From the NCBI GenBank assembly GCA_947579665.1, contig OX388347.1:21692562-21756561 (forward strand): a stretch of DNA of 64,000 bases, given 5' to 3'. The DNA comes from Sympetrum striolatum. Taxonomy: Eukaryota; Arthropoda; Insecta; Odonata; Libellulidae. The notes beneath the pieces were generated by a model. It had not been told where the DNA came from, made no database searches, and saw only the letters and a program-made list of their open reading frames with translations. A program made the position numbers and the translations under genes. Of the stretch, positions 36,151-47,970 are shown piece by piece (the first letter of the stretch is position 1; each line of letters begins with the position of its first letter).

Positions 36151-38395
36151 GAATGTAGTACGTTACTATGGTAAAAGGTTATAAAATATAATAATGAATA
36201 TATTTAATCACTTTAAATGCTACACCTTTCCATTATAAAAGGAAATAATTTCCTTTAAAATATCATGCATTCGCATTTATAGGTATATTTTAAATAGTAA
36301 TATATATTAAGGAAACCTTTCTTTAACCTAAAAGCCTCCATAGTTGTTTAGTTATAAAAATTTTAAATCATTTCTTTATTGATATAATTTCTGTAAAGGT
36401 TTACTAGTATTTATTTTTTCCTCAATATTCATTTTATTTACTTTTGTTTTTTGGTATCTGGATTAATTTGACTGCAATTTTAAAGTAGTTTTTGTCCCAA
36501 ATATTATAGTAAATTCAGCTAACAGTTTCTAATTTACGAACTCAACGGTTTTAAATTGAGCTCGACTAAGTGTTGTGCATTGTTTACCGTGAATTCACTT
36601 TTTTATTTTCACTATGGTTCTTGTTCACATTTAAGTGAGTAATTAACGTTAATGTTTAAGGTATTTGCGATAGAGAATTGTTTGCCTAAATAATTTCCCG
36701 TGCTTTGTTAAAATAGAGGACAATATGAAGATATCCGTTCACTCAAACTTAAGTTTATGGAAACGAAATCTGAGGCAACTACTTATGTATAATAGCTCCT
36801 TATTTATATGTTTATATACACCTCAATCACAATTCACTTAATTAAGACAGATATAATGGGAGGTTGTATGTTGAGATTACATATTGAGGTATATTCAACT
36901 ACCTCAGCCTTACCTTCGAAGAACATTGTTATGTCATGAATTATTATTAATTCATTACCGGTTTTTCTTTCAACTGTTAAGTCATTCTTTACATTCCATC
37001 TATAAGAATAGCTTGCGCGGATTCAAGGTATTTCACAAAATCGAGGATAAAATCTTTGTGTTGTTAGATTAAAATACTTTAAAAAATAATTTCATGTGTG
37101 CTGTAGCTTCTCAATTACTTGCGCGTGTCTCAACATCTTATTTCTTATTAGAAAGATTAGATATTGTCTCTCCTAGTATGTAATTTTTGCCTCGATTTTC
37201 TTGAAGAACGAAAGTGTCAATCATTAGGAGGATATTTTAACACATGTACGCTCGGAAGACAGATTTCTTATAAAAATTTGAACGAAACCATCTTCACTTC
37301 TATTTCTCTCGGATTCATATTCATATATCAATGAGCAAATCGATAGAAGTTGAGCTGTGACATATCGTGGTTACTCTTCCAGCTAAACCACAGAAATTAC
37401 ATTCACGCTTCAGTTTTACGGCTGCAAAATATCACCATGACTACGGCGATGCACTTGTTTTTTTCATATCTTTCGCAGGTTAACAAACTTCTGTTTTTTT
37501 GGGGGGTTGGCTAATCGCGAAAATTTTATTCCTGGATTTTAAACCTGCGTTGTACAATACACGGCCCGTTGAAGGATTTAAACCGCGCCATCAATTCTCT
37601 CGAGGTTTGGGAATTAAATTCCGACACCGAGGCATTGTATCCGTTAACAAAATAGGTGTGAATGATTGGATATCTTCTATAGTTACCCATTTAAATAGTT
37701 CGACTCATCTTAACCTTTTTTCTGCTGAATGAATAGCTGGTTAACGTATTTTGATGCTTAGGTTTCATATTCAGTTATTTATGTATACACACATGTTGGC
37801 ATTAGCTATGGCCACGAGGATAGTTGAAATTCGATTGAGAAAAAATATGTATGTGTATTTAAAGGTGTTTCTTGTGAGTGGTCCTTTAGTTTGCTCAAGT
37901 GCTAATCATGTAATAATGTATAGTGCGTTACAGTCAGTAATGGTGGATTATATGCCTATGAAATCGTAAGTTATTTTCTTCGCTCTGCGAAGATATCCTC
38001 ACTCCAGGTTGTCTGTATGCGGTGTATATCAATCGAATGATTGCAATTTTTGCATTTTGCTTACATAAGGAAATATCAAAGGCAGTCTTTCAGCTATCCA
38101 ACTGACTACAAAAACAAGAAGGCAGTATGGTATTGCTTCTGAGGAGACAATCGGAAGATAAAGGCTGCATAACATTATGCCATGATTTTTGGGAAAATTC
38201 AAGGTCATTTAACTTTGTCTGAAACGCTCAGACATATGTAAACTGTTCGAGCTTTCTCGCTGAAACGTTTCGCTGAATCTGTAACCCAAGCAAAACTTTG
38301 TGCGATAGGATTTATTTTCTTGGTGTAAACTTGAAAAGTACAATTCACGAATCTTATTTGCTTAAATATTTATCTCATAATCACACCGTTGCTAA
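36151..38395. other. AT-rich stretch, nothing recognised
   Basis: Frames at 36884-37072, 37499-37732 and 37751-37969 are short and motif-free. A pyrimidine tract ending CTTTCGCAG at 37479 resembles an acceptor but is not followed by a convincing exon. Confidence 0.4.
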
Positions 38396-38905
38396 TCGTT
38401 TACAAAACAAATCCCCGAAGTAGTTGGAAAGGGCAAGGACAAGGAGAAAGATCCCCATTAAGAGAAGATCCCGGCTGGTTATCCTTGTCTGAGTTGTGCA
38501 TAAGCCCATTCGTTTTTGGCCTGTGGTAAAGAAGGGCGATTCAAGGACCGTTGCAGATAATTCTCAAAGTGCGAGAGACGACGCTTTAATCCAGGTCAAA
38601 GGAGAGAGAGGGCGCCCCAATGAAATATGCTCCAGATTATCACCGAGTCGTTAGGTGCACGATTGTCTTGCTGAAAAATTCTACGCTTATTACGGGAGGA
38701 TAATCTAGATTTTTCATCTCTGAAAACACGGTGTACGTCTGGACGGACATTTTCTTCGGATCCCTCTCGATTAATTCCGCTAATGAGAGTAACTTATTTC
38801 ACTGATTTGAACAGTGTCCACGGGAAAGAGGGATCCCCCGTCAGCCTATTTTCATCTATACCCCTGGCTTAATTCACAGGGCTTTACTGTAGATTGAGTA
38901 CGCTA
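38396..38905. other. GC-richer island
   Basis: Segment with GAGAGAGAGGGCGCCCC near 38602, GGGATCCCCCGTC near 38829 and other CpG words. No open frame, RNA fold or splice pair is recognised. It may be regulatory. Confidence 0.3.
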
Positions 38906-39064
38906 AAGCTCACAGTGAAAGAGTGGTAGTCATTAGGTTAGACTTAATTTTAGCTATGACACCGACAAATATCTGGAGAGCTTAAAAATTAGCTCCGTGA
39001 ATAGTTGTATCAACAGATAAAGGATCAGTGTTATGATATGATTTTACTATATTTATTTAAACTC

Positions 39065-39260
39065 TGCAAGTTGGTATTAATACCAGGTGGCAACGGTTGA
39101 GGGGGAATAACAGTACAATCTGTCCGGCATTCGCCCAAGGACGGGAGGGAAACCCTTCCAAAAACCTCCCGTGGACAGTTCACATCTTAACAGTAGCAAT
39201 AGGCCCAATAAGTACAATATGTCAAAAAAGTCAGATAAACAATATACAAACACCTCCACC
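39065..39260 (-). mobile_element. LINE 3' end fragment
   Basis: Homologous to the 3' untranslated end of the LINE at 41.1-42.2 kb. Both share, on the plus strand, CAGGTGG..., a G-run plus GGAAnTAnA, AATCTGYCYGGYATTCRCCC and CGGGAGGRAAAMCC...CCTCCCG, in the same order and spacing (39083-39175 against about 41158-41255). Only the 3' end is present, as expected for 5'-truncated LINE insertions. The short frames on either strand here (39077-39262, 39097-39363) lie in the untranslated region and are not genes. Confidence 0.65.
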
Positions 39261-40125
39261 AAACACAGATACAGTCGGCTTTTACATATTAAATTGTACT
39301 ACATGGAACTATTTTCTTATTCTAATCATAGAACTATTTTCTTATTCTAAAAAATTTTTCTAATTTAAAAAATCTTTAATTTTTAAGATGGTGAATAAAG
39401 AGGAATCGTTCGTTCTTTCGCGTTATCTAAGATTTTTAGACAATTTATTTTTATACAATGGAATTTTAAAATACTGTCTGACTGGAAGTTCGTTTCTCCA
39501 GTTAATTTAATTAATTTCAATTTCTCAGATCATATGCTAAATATACGTTCAGTGCATTTCACCACAGAATATTACTACACCATAAATAAAACATCACTCA
39601 GTATCTTCCACGGATATCATTGGAAGATATTAAGCGATCATTGTTTCATTTATAATGGCTCTCTTCCACAAAGCTCAGCTTGAAAATATCAGATAAAGAG
39701 TACTACAATTTAAAACAGTTCAGCGTTTTCCTAAATTTCTCAGCGGAAAAAATGTAATTCGACGTAATTTTCTGGGAAAGATATTTATTAATAGTTATCA
39801 AACTAAAGGAATTATTTTTAAAATTGTTTAGTAATAAGTTTTTATATGTATATATTGGTAAATGAGAACTCCATGAGTTTTGAGGGAGCCATAAGTTACC
39901 GGCTAAAAATAATACGGGACACAATTTTTAAACCATTATTATACATATTCCTCCGAACGTTGTTTGGAAAGCAATATTTATAGATTTTATTGCATTGTAT
40001 CGAGTTGAGGTTTTATATTTTCATTATCGCTCTGCTATCACTATAAAGAGCTTGACGTAATCTTTCCTTTATAGGGAATAAAAAATGCATGAAAAAGTTG
40101 TCCTGGTATTTATGCCATTAACCAA
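39261..40125. other. AT-rich stretch, nothing recognised
   Basis: No feature beyond AT-rich sequence. The 73-codon minus frame at 39703-39924 has no recognisable motif. Confidence 0.45.
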
Positions 40126-41060
40126 TTTACGTTTCTTTACGCTCCGCGATTTTATCTCCTTTCGGAGGCCCATCGCGAAAAAAGGTCGGAAATAGGGCCT
40201 CATTTTGGAAAGGGAATTCCCTAGGAGCAGCCCATCCGCGGGAGAGATCCTAGGCAAATTTTAATCAAAGGGAAAACATAGAAGGCGGCTAAATAAATAA
40301 AAAAACACAGCCGAGAAATCCAATGAAATGCCGTCCATTCAATCAAGGGGAGGACAGGAAAGCCCACTCGAAAATTCATCTCACTGTCAGAGGGAAAAAA
40401 GACCGGAGCCTTATCATTCATTCTCGAAAAGCATACTTCGCACATTCCTCATTCACAGATCGTCGAACGCGATCGATTAAACCCCTATACAGCCGATAGC
40501 GGCATCAAAAATATCCCGGGCATTCATCATATACGACTTAACCCGCCGTTTCCGAATGGCTGGTGTCCGTTCTATTGACTGTCCATCACCGCTCGCTCCA
40601 CCTAACACGACTCCAATATATTCCCAAAAATCTTCTCCTTTTTATAAACCGCCGAAAAAACCCGTCCGACACCCTTTACAATCCGCCCCGACAATCCGGA
40701 GGAGGGAGCCCGCTATTTCCGCTTCCTTGCATTGCGACCGTGTTCTCCAACAATGGCCCAACAATGGTGGGGTGGGGGCGCGTGTGAAAGGATAGGTTAC
40801 GCCCCCCAAACGCCGTCTCCTGACGTACGAATCTCTCCGGAACCATGCTCCTAGCAACAAAAATAATAACACGATTCCCGCCCTTTTATATTCTCCATTT
40901 TCTTGTTTTGTTTCATTTCGGCTTTCCCTTCCTTTTGCTCTTCCTTCCCAACGCGTTTTCTCTCCCTTTTGACGAGCCCTAATGCGCAGTTTCGGGGAAC
41001 CAGATTATTTTTATTTGTTTAATCGCACGCGTAGGTGGTCGGCAAAATGGCGGATACACT
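40126..41060. promoter_or_regulatory. Large GC-rich island with a Pho/YY1-like site
   Basis: One of the longest GC/CpG-rich islands, about 900 bp. Contains AAAATGGCGG at 41044-41053. Overlapping frames occur in several registers on both strands (40069-40445 minus, 40556-40795 plus, 40642-40872 minus), none with a recognisable domain. A conserved non-coding element or promoter-associated region is possible but unproven. Confidence 0.3.
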
Positions 41061-41114
41061 CACAGAAACGTAAAGTTATCTTTAGGTTACAAAAATCTCA
41101 ACTCACGAGATTTA

Positions 41115-42190
41115 TTAATTAATTAATTATTAATTAAAACTACAAGTAGGCACAAGGCCAGGTGGTAGTCATATCATGGGGGGGAGGAAATTACATAATC
41201 TGCCTGGTATTCACCCTAGTCGGGAGGAAAACCCCCCGAAACCTCCCGAAGGCAGTATGTACTACATATAATTGTTAAATATACAAAGTTGTTCAAAAAT
41301 TTTTAACAATAATACAATATTTAAAATGTTACAGTAATATTACAATATTACAAAAATCACAACTTTACAGCAAAATCATTTAACCCTTTTAATTTTATTG
41401 AAAAATATATTATAAGAAGGGGGAAAAGGTTCCAAAACTTCTCCAGGTAAATTGTTCCACTCTACTATTCCCCGATTTAGAAATGAAAATTTACAAACAC
41501 CTGTTCTCTGTTTAAGGGTAGCGACTTCGTGATTGTGGTCCTTTCTCCTGAGGTAATCCGGTTTCCTGAGTCTATTGCTTAATTCTTTCAACGAAGGCTT
41601 TCCAGTGATAGTTTTGTAAATATTCCCTAACCTTTTTACTCGACGTCTATATTCTAATTTTTCCCAGCCAAGTTCTTCAACCATTGCAGTGACGCTATCT
41701 GTCTTCCCATATCAACACGAATCTTGCTGCTCTCCTTTGCACATTCTCTAATTTATCTGTTAGTCCTTTTTGTTGAGGATCTCAAATGCTATCGCCATTC
41801 TCAAGCATAGGTCTAACAAGTGTGCCGTTTCCTTAACTTCCCTACAGCACTCCCTAAGGTTTCTGATTACGAAGTAAAGGGTTCTGTTCGCCTTGCAGGT
41901 TCAGTTCTCTATATGACTGGTCCATTTTTAGTTATTGAAGGTGATACCTAGTTATCGAATGTCCTTTTCAGTTGGCACGCATGAGTCTCCTACGTTGTAA
42001 CTGAATTTAAATTTATTTCGGTTGAAATTAATTAGTTTGCTTTTGTTAGCATTACATTTTAATTTATGTTTAACAAGCCATTCGTTTAATTTTATAAGAT
42101 CATCCTGTACATGCGGTGCAGTCTCCAAGGTTTTTTATTGCTCGATAAATAATACAGTCGTCTGCAAACAAACGAATGCTCGATTTAAGG
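41115..42190 (-). mobile_element. Decayed, 5'-truncated LINE with reverse transcriptase remnants
   Basis: Read on the minus strand, the polymerase catalytic box appears first: SSIRLFADDCIIYRA, with FADD coded at 42157-42168. It continues with LQDDL-like VQDDLIKLNEWLVKHKLKCN, then LGIT, KWTSHIEN, LVRPMLENG, and KLENVQRRAARFV in shifting frames. It ends in an intact 102-codon stretch (41376-41684) with MVEELGWEKLEYRRRVKRL and SFLNRGIVEWNNLP, the usual C-terminus of Jockey/CR1-like non-LTR reverse transcriptases. Several stops and frameshifts break it, so it is dead. A 3' untranslated segment with CGGGAGG/CCTCCCG words runs to an (AATT)n tail near 41118. The endonuclease and N-terminal RT portions are absent. 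Confidence 0.85.
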
Positions 42191-43345
42191 ATATTTGGCA
42201 TATATATTATTATAAAAATTAAATTAATATCAGGAATCTATCTACCGGAATCAATATAACTTATATAAAGAGTATACAAATCATAATTAAAGTTTTAATA
42301 AAGTATTAATCAACACGATATTTCCATTGGGATCTCAAGAAACGAAGCGGCTAAATTTGATTTCCCTTGAATAATTTGTCTTTAATGTGCGCTGCGAACC
42401 ACTTCTCTGCAATGGCAGTAGGTGCATGCACCATGGTCCAGCTTTCCTATTCTACTACTATTCTGAATCTTAGTAGAATGTTGAATAAATAATGACATAA
42501 TTCTTCGCCTCGTTTCTAACATTGGCTATCGATTGTTTCTATAGAGTCGTGTGAGTCGAAAATACTACTTAACAATGTCCTGGGAGACAACTGAAAGCTC
42601 ACTTATTCCACATTATAATTTTTGTATGTGTGTATTCCCACAGCCGAAGAACCAGAGATTCTAAAACGTGCATACCGGTACATAATTTGTAATTTGACGT
42701 TCTGCAGGTAATTTCCCTTATTCTATTTATCTATTAGTCATCTTTCATATTCAGGATTCTTTCTATGCTGTGCGTCTGGGTTGCAGCGTAGAACTGTTTT
42801 AAGTCCTGCCCTATTAGTTTTTCATGCTCCCACTGTTTATTGAAATACTTAAAAGCCTTTCGTTTTAACTAATGCTTAAGTGATATAGTATGTTATGAAT
42901 TAAATAGTGGGTGTATACGGTTAGATTAGCTATTAAAATGAAGAATATTTGAAAAGTTAAAGTTAAGAAAATTGAACTAGCGCTCATAGTAATTTATCTT
43001 ATAGTTACATAATACATAATTTAATTGATTTTTTATTTATGTAGTATACTATCTTGTAACTCAAAAATTGAAAAAAATAAATGGTACACTTATTTAGACC
43101 CATAATTACCCAAAAATTATTTTAATTCTCTTTAATCGCTTTGAAGTTCTATTTCAATTAAAAAATTAAAATAAAATATTAAATAGCATGACCTGGAGAC
43201 AGAGCTATCATAAGAAAACATTAAAATTGCCACCTAGCCTGAAGGTCAACTTGCAATGATATTTAAATTAATAAATAAGAAAGAAATTCTATTGAGATTG
43301 ATATTGCCTGTCTATCATAACTCTTTTCTTTCTCCTTCATCAAAA
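42191..43345. other. AT-rich stretch, nothing recognised
   Basis: No convincing continuation of the LINE upstream of its FADD box and no other feature. Confidence 0.45.
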
Positions 43346-43349
43346 ATAT

Positions 43350-43605
43350 AGTTTTCTATCTGTAGGCTTCGCAGGTTTTTCACACTCCCCTTCTTGTGAG
43401 TGTTTTCCTGCAGTGGAAATTTTTCCCTGAGCCCTCAGCTTAGGTTTTTTCGATCCACATATTACTTTTCTTCGTGTACTTTTGCTAACTATCTCTTTCT
43501 TTCTGTTTTGCATAAGACGATGGGTTAGGTGTAAGAAGAGACTTTCTAGTCTCAATCTCGCCCGAATATAGGCCATTTATTATTATTATTATTATATTAA
43601 TATCG
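43350..43605 (+). repeat. Hairpin-rich interspersed repeat, copy B
   Basis: Homologue of the repeat at 16.75 kb, same orientation. Hairpin 1 pairs GCAGG (43371-43375) with CCTGC (43407-43411) and ACACTC (43382-43387) with GAGTGT (43398-43403). Hairpin 2 pairs GTGGA (43413-43417) with TCCAC (43454-43458), enclosing CCTGAG/CTTAGG with one G-T pair. Hairpin 3 pairs GAGACT (43538-43543) with AGTCTC (43548-43553). Hairpin 3 is followed by CAATCTCGCCC, shared with copy A, and by a (TTA)n tail at about 43577-43595. The minus-strand frame at 43340-43576 covers it but has no protein-like motif. Confidence 0.7.
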
Positions 43606-43975
43606 CCATATATACGTGTATCTGTATAAATAGTATTCATATAGAAATGAATGGTTTGAGTCGATGATGCCCCTGTTGTAATGAGTGTTTTTCGTGCGAG
43701 CGCCAGACACTGTGAGGCGTATTTTGGGCGCATTCGTATTGCGTGTGTCATAAAACAATGCGCGTTCGCGTATTTGCAGAAATGAGCAAATGCGAAGGCC
43801 GAGGAAGCGAGCGTTTTCTCTAGAGACCTCCGAGTTTGCTCTTTCAGAAAGTCAACGATGAGCGGTAGTTTGCCCTCATTGTTTGGTCATTGTTTGTTTG
43901 CCGGTTCATGCTCTCTTTTCCCTCCAGGCAATTGTTCTTTTGGCCGAATGTGTGCTTTGTTTGGAATTCCTGCAT
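43606..43975. other. Moderately GC-rich island
   Basis: CpG-containing segment (GCGTATTTTGGGCGCATTCG, GCGCGTTCGCG) immediately downstream of the hairpin repeat. No gene is recognised. Confidence 0.3.
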
Positions 43976-45295
43976 CCGCATATTGCTGCGAATAAACTAA
44001 TGTGACGTTTCATATTTAAATAGTTATCTGTTATTAGCCAACTCTTGATTTAAAGAGTTTCTTCCCTCCCATCGAGATTTTTTAATTGAACTCCTTTCTA
44101 CTATAATGAAATACATTTAGCTTCAGCTTAGTTGGATATATATGTACTCTTACACATACGAATTGATTCATTCCAGCCTAAATCGCGAGCTGGAATTCTT
44201 TTTCGTCATTTAGTCGGAGAAGTAAACTGACGTATAGGTCATCAAGGAATGCTTCAAATGAAAGTAATAATTGCTTTATATTTTAATATGAAAGAATTCA
44301 TTGATCTCACGTTGATACCCTGCTCGAGAAAATGATGTGGAAATACGCACAAAAGACGAGATAATTAACTAATTAGTGATTTACATGAAAAATATGATGG
44401 AAAGATTACAAAGGTAGTGAAAGGACATCGTTTAATAAAAGAAATTTCGAATGAGAAAATACGAACTAGGGAATTTTTGGTTTAATTTGGCAATTCAGAG
44501 GCATTCATTTTTCCTTTCACTTCGCCCTACTTTGATTCAACTCTCTAAAAGAGAAAAAATCATGATATATTTCGGTTATTTGTTTAATTTAGTACGAGAC
44601 CTTATTGAGTGAATACTGTACAACTTAATGTTTTCCTTACATTCCTTTTACGACTAAAATAACTTTTGACTTTGTCTTTAATAGTTTTCAATATGAGATT
44701 CCACCAAGTAATGCTAGAAAATATTCATATATTCCCTTTACAACCTTTTCACTTCCATCAAGAAGGATGCTTCAATGTTTGAAACAAGATGAATTAAATA
44801 ATGTTAAAGAAAGTGTCGTCATGACTCAATATATATATGTTTGGGAAAAGCTCCATATCTCGGAAGAAGAATACCAATGACTTGGAATCACAGTCAATTA
44901 CACAGATAAGAGTATTCAAAATTTATTATATTGAAACGCCTCACAAGTTTATCCTTTTAACAGTGAGCGTTTAACCTGTGTAGTTAATAATTTAAACATA
45001 TTTCAAATTAAAAACTCACCTGTTTCAAAATCTATTGTGAAATTCTGTAACCTACATTTAACGAAAACTAAAATACAGATTAAGTAATAAATTCTCATAT
45101 TAATCAAGATATATCTATGCACACAGTTTCGGGTTATCCGAAGAATTTTCTGGGAGAATTTTTTCCTTCCTGACCGCAAGTTTTTCTGGCATAAACCGTT
45201 CCGTATTGAAAAATTTACGTATTAAAGGAGTTAATACATATTTAAGTTATAGGAGACAAAAACGAACGATGCGTTTAATTTAAATTGATATTGTT
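43976..45295. other. AT-rich stretch, nothing recognised
   Basis: No open frames of note, no repeat or RNA feature. Confidence 0.45.
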
Positions 45296-45865
45296 TTATA
45301 TTCGTTTTCATGTCAACCGCTTTACTCTGTACGTATCCCGTACAACCGCTGTACCACTTCAATAATCACATACAAGATTGGCTCGAAATAAGGTCCCTGC
45401 AGACGTATACTGTTCGACGAATGCGTCTAACAATACGCCTGTTTAATGATCGAATCGAATATTCCAGGCATTCAAACTCCGCATTCAATTACCTTTCGGA
45501 TCGCAGGCACTCTTCTCTGCATTGCATCTGCTCTGCGAAAAATCTGCACGCAAAGGATTCGCAATTTTTCCTCGGAAGTCATGAATGTTGCAGCTGAGGA
45601 AGATATACACACGACAACGAGTGCGAAATAAACTTAATTTCGCCTCCTTTCTCTACGTCGCTAGCGCTGCACTTCGACGAAAATAATAACGGGCATTAGA
45701 GGTAAATTAAACGCGGCGTTCGCGAGCTATCTTCCCTTTGTTGGTTTGAAAAATGGCGGCGCGGGTTAAATATCGACTCCGTTGTTGTTCATGGGCTCGA
45801 ATAATTGCGACGGTATTTCTTCCTAGCCCTTTTCCACAATTCATTGTCTCTTAGTTTTTTACTCC
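45296..45865. promoter_or_regulatory. GC-rich island with a Pho/YY1-like site
   Basis: CpG-rich block. AAAATGGCGGC at 45750-45760 is an exact match to the AAnATGGCGGC form of the Pho/YY1 site. Frames at 45310-45597 and 45446-45631 overlap on the same strand in different registers without recognisable domains. Regulatory role is inferred. Confidence 0.3.
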
Positions 45866-46975
45866 CGATCCAAGTGTATGCAAATGGCGCAGCACACTGT
45901 ATCGTATCGAAACATCTTTGGATCGATAGATCGATCATCGAACGAGTATAGACTCATGCTTTTTAAAGATGAACAACATCGATTTATAGTCATCGGTTAG
46001 TGAATGACACATTGCGTAAACAATATAAACACATTAAAAATTAAATCGGAATCGATCGACAGAAATATTTATAAAGATCATGAATTCGATATTTTAATCG
46101 ACAGATAGGTATATTCCGGAGATGGAATGAAAAGTTATTTAATCTTATTTTATTTTATCTAAAACCCTTACAAAATAAGCCTGGGCTAGCATTTTTCATT
46201 TTCACATAATTATGCAATAGAAAAGTATTTTACTGAAAATGTCTACTCGTAATCATTCAACCAAATTGATTCTATGCTTGTCCTTGATCAAAATTCTGAA
46301 CTTAAGTATATGGTTTAATGATAGAAAAAATTCGTTTTGTATAAAATACTGTGTTTTAACAATACACAAGTATATTGCCACAAAATTTACGTTAAAGGCG
46401 AAAATTGACATTCATATTTGCTATTGATATATTTACAGTTTATATAACCATTGAGAGTTTAATCATGCAATAAAATAAATTCGTGAGTTAATATGTTCTA
46501 TATAGGTCTTATTTAGAATTAACAATAAATTTAATAGACACAAAGCGTGACTCATTATTAATGCTCCTTAGCAAAAATTATATATTATTTTTTAAACACA
46601 TAGTTTATGTTTCACACAGTTTTTGAATGATGAAAGATTATAAGCGATTTATTCAACGTGTGTAATTACGCCATTTATGTTTAATGATTTTTGCCATGCG
46701 GTTTGCAGCAAAGGAGTGCTTTCAGATGAAGATTTTCCTTCTTTCCATGTAAGAGTAGCGGAATTTCAAATTTTAAATGTAAATATTAATATATCCGTAT
46801 ATAAAATGTAAATTTATATAATAATGTATTTGTTTTTTTGTGACATGAAGTATATATTCCAGTAATTGAGCCATTAATATCTATGTTGCGAAAGTAGGTC
46901 TTTAAATGAATGCCTACGATTTTTAACGAACGTCTTCTTATACAATGAGGTTGTACAGAAATACAGAGAATTGCT
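45866..46975. other. AT-rich stretch, nothing recognised
   Basis: ATCGATAGATCGATCATCG at 45923-45941 is a small imperfect palindrome. Otherwise featureless. Confidence 0.4.
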
Positions 46976-47130
46976 GAAATGCTGCTTGCTTCTGATAATC
47001 TTAGCACTGGGGCCGTTTGATCGAGAGTGCTAGGGAGACGTTCTCCGCGCCACCAACGTAGGCAGGCTGAGTCGCGATTCTTCCGTCCTTTGTTTCTGCG
47101 CCACCTTGGGGAATTTGCGCGAACAATCTG
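46976..47130 (-). promoter_or_regulatory. Candidate CTCF-type sites in a short GC-rich patch
   Basis: On the minus strand CCCCAAGGTGGCGCAG (47096-47111 in window coordinates) contains AGGTGGCGC, the core reported for insect CTCF. A second GGTGGCGCGG lies about 50 bp away (47046-47055). Two open minus-strand frames cross the patch, at 46786-47139 and 47001-47210; the second reads FAQIPQGGAETKDGRIATQP here, but I recognise no family and do not call a gene. Binding is predicted from motif resemblance only. Confidence 0.3.
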
Positions 47131-47254
47131 CGTACACATAAAATGATTATATAGTTAATACAAGCAATATAACATTTAAGATTACATTTGCTGTGATAAA
47201 ATATTGACAATTTCTGAACATATTAATTCAGTATAATACGTATTGATTCTTTTT

Positions 47255-47970
47255 ACTATCTCCATATACGTAGTATAGAGAAAGTATTGTTTTCATGAAA
47301 AAAATCGACTTCGAGATTTCAATGGAAATACATGTTTTGGGGTCCCTAGAACACGTTTTGACCATTTTTGGAATGATGTACGTGTGTGTGTGTGTGTGTG
47401 TGTGTTTGTGTGTATGTGTGTGTCTGTGCTTGTGGGCGCTCTAACGTAAAAACTATTAGTCGTGTCAATACCAAACTTCATACATATCTCTGCGGTGGAT
47501 GCTGTCAGAGTTGATTACCTTTTGGAGTAAATCGGTTAACCAGTAGTCGAGCTTCATTCTTCAAAGCTCATTTCCGGTTTTCAAATTATCTCCATAAATA
47601 TGATATTTAGGTATATACTATTACTTATAAAAGTTTTAGAAATATAATTTACAATAACTTTTGTATGAAATATATATTTTATAACTGATTTTTTAGGAGT
47701 TATTCATAAAATACTGATAAACCGGAAGTTGCTGATTATGAACTTTGTGGGCTCTCTGGGCGCTGGGGCGAAAGACCAATTTCATCGTTTTTCATGGAAC
47801 ATGTCTCGAAATCATTATTTATAATGTTTGTGACGTAAAAGATAATATGATACAAATAATTCACTTATCTTCCAAGTTTCAATTGAATATAGATTTCGAA
47901 AATACTGTCGTAGATAATTATTTACATCTTATGTATGGAGAAAGTCATGTGCTGGCCATATCAGATTTTT
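47255..47970 (+). mobile_element. ACTTTCTCC-TIR element, copy 3 (one internal unit)
   Basis: Same orientation and ends as the copies at 24.4 and 31.2 kb: ACTATCTCCATATACGTAG at the left, GTATGGAGAAAGT at the right ending 47945, tail CATGTGCTGGCCATATCAG. The TG tract covers 47381-47430. Only one unit is present (47432-47746, 315 bp). Its left part matches unit 1 of the other copies (GCTGTCAGAGTTGATTA) and its right part matches unit 2 (CATTCTTCAAAGCTC, GATATTTAGGTATA), which suggests that one unit was lost by recombination between the two. It is more diverged than the others. No coding capacity. Confidence 0.75.

Noticed and set aside
37440..37500. Acceptor-like CTTTCGCAG after a pyrimidine tract
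   Set aside because: The sequence that follows is T- and G-runs without an open frame or a donor at exon distance.
46786..47210. Minus-strand frames with QIPQGGAETKDGRIATQP
   Set aside because: Looks protein-like over about 40 residues, but two registers are open at once across a short GC-rich patch and no family is recognised.
47293..47481. 62-codon minus-strand frame with His-Thr repeats
   Set aside because: Translation of the TG microsatellite inside the third ACTTTCTCC element.
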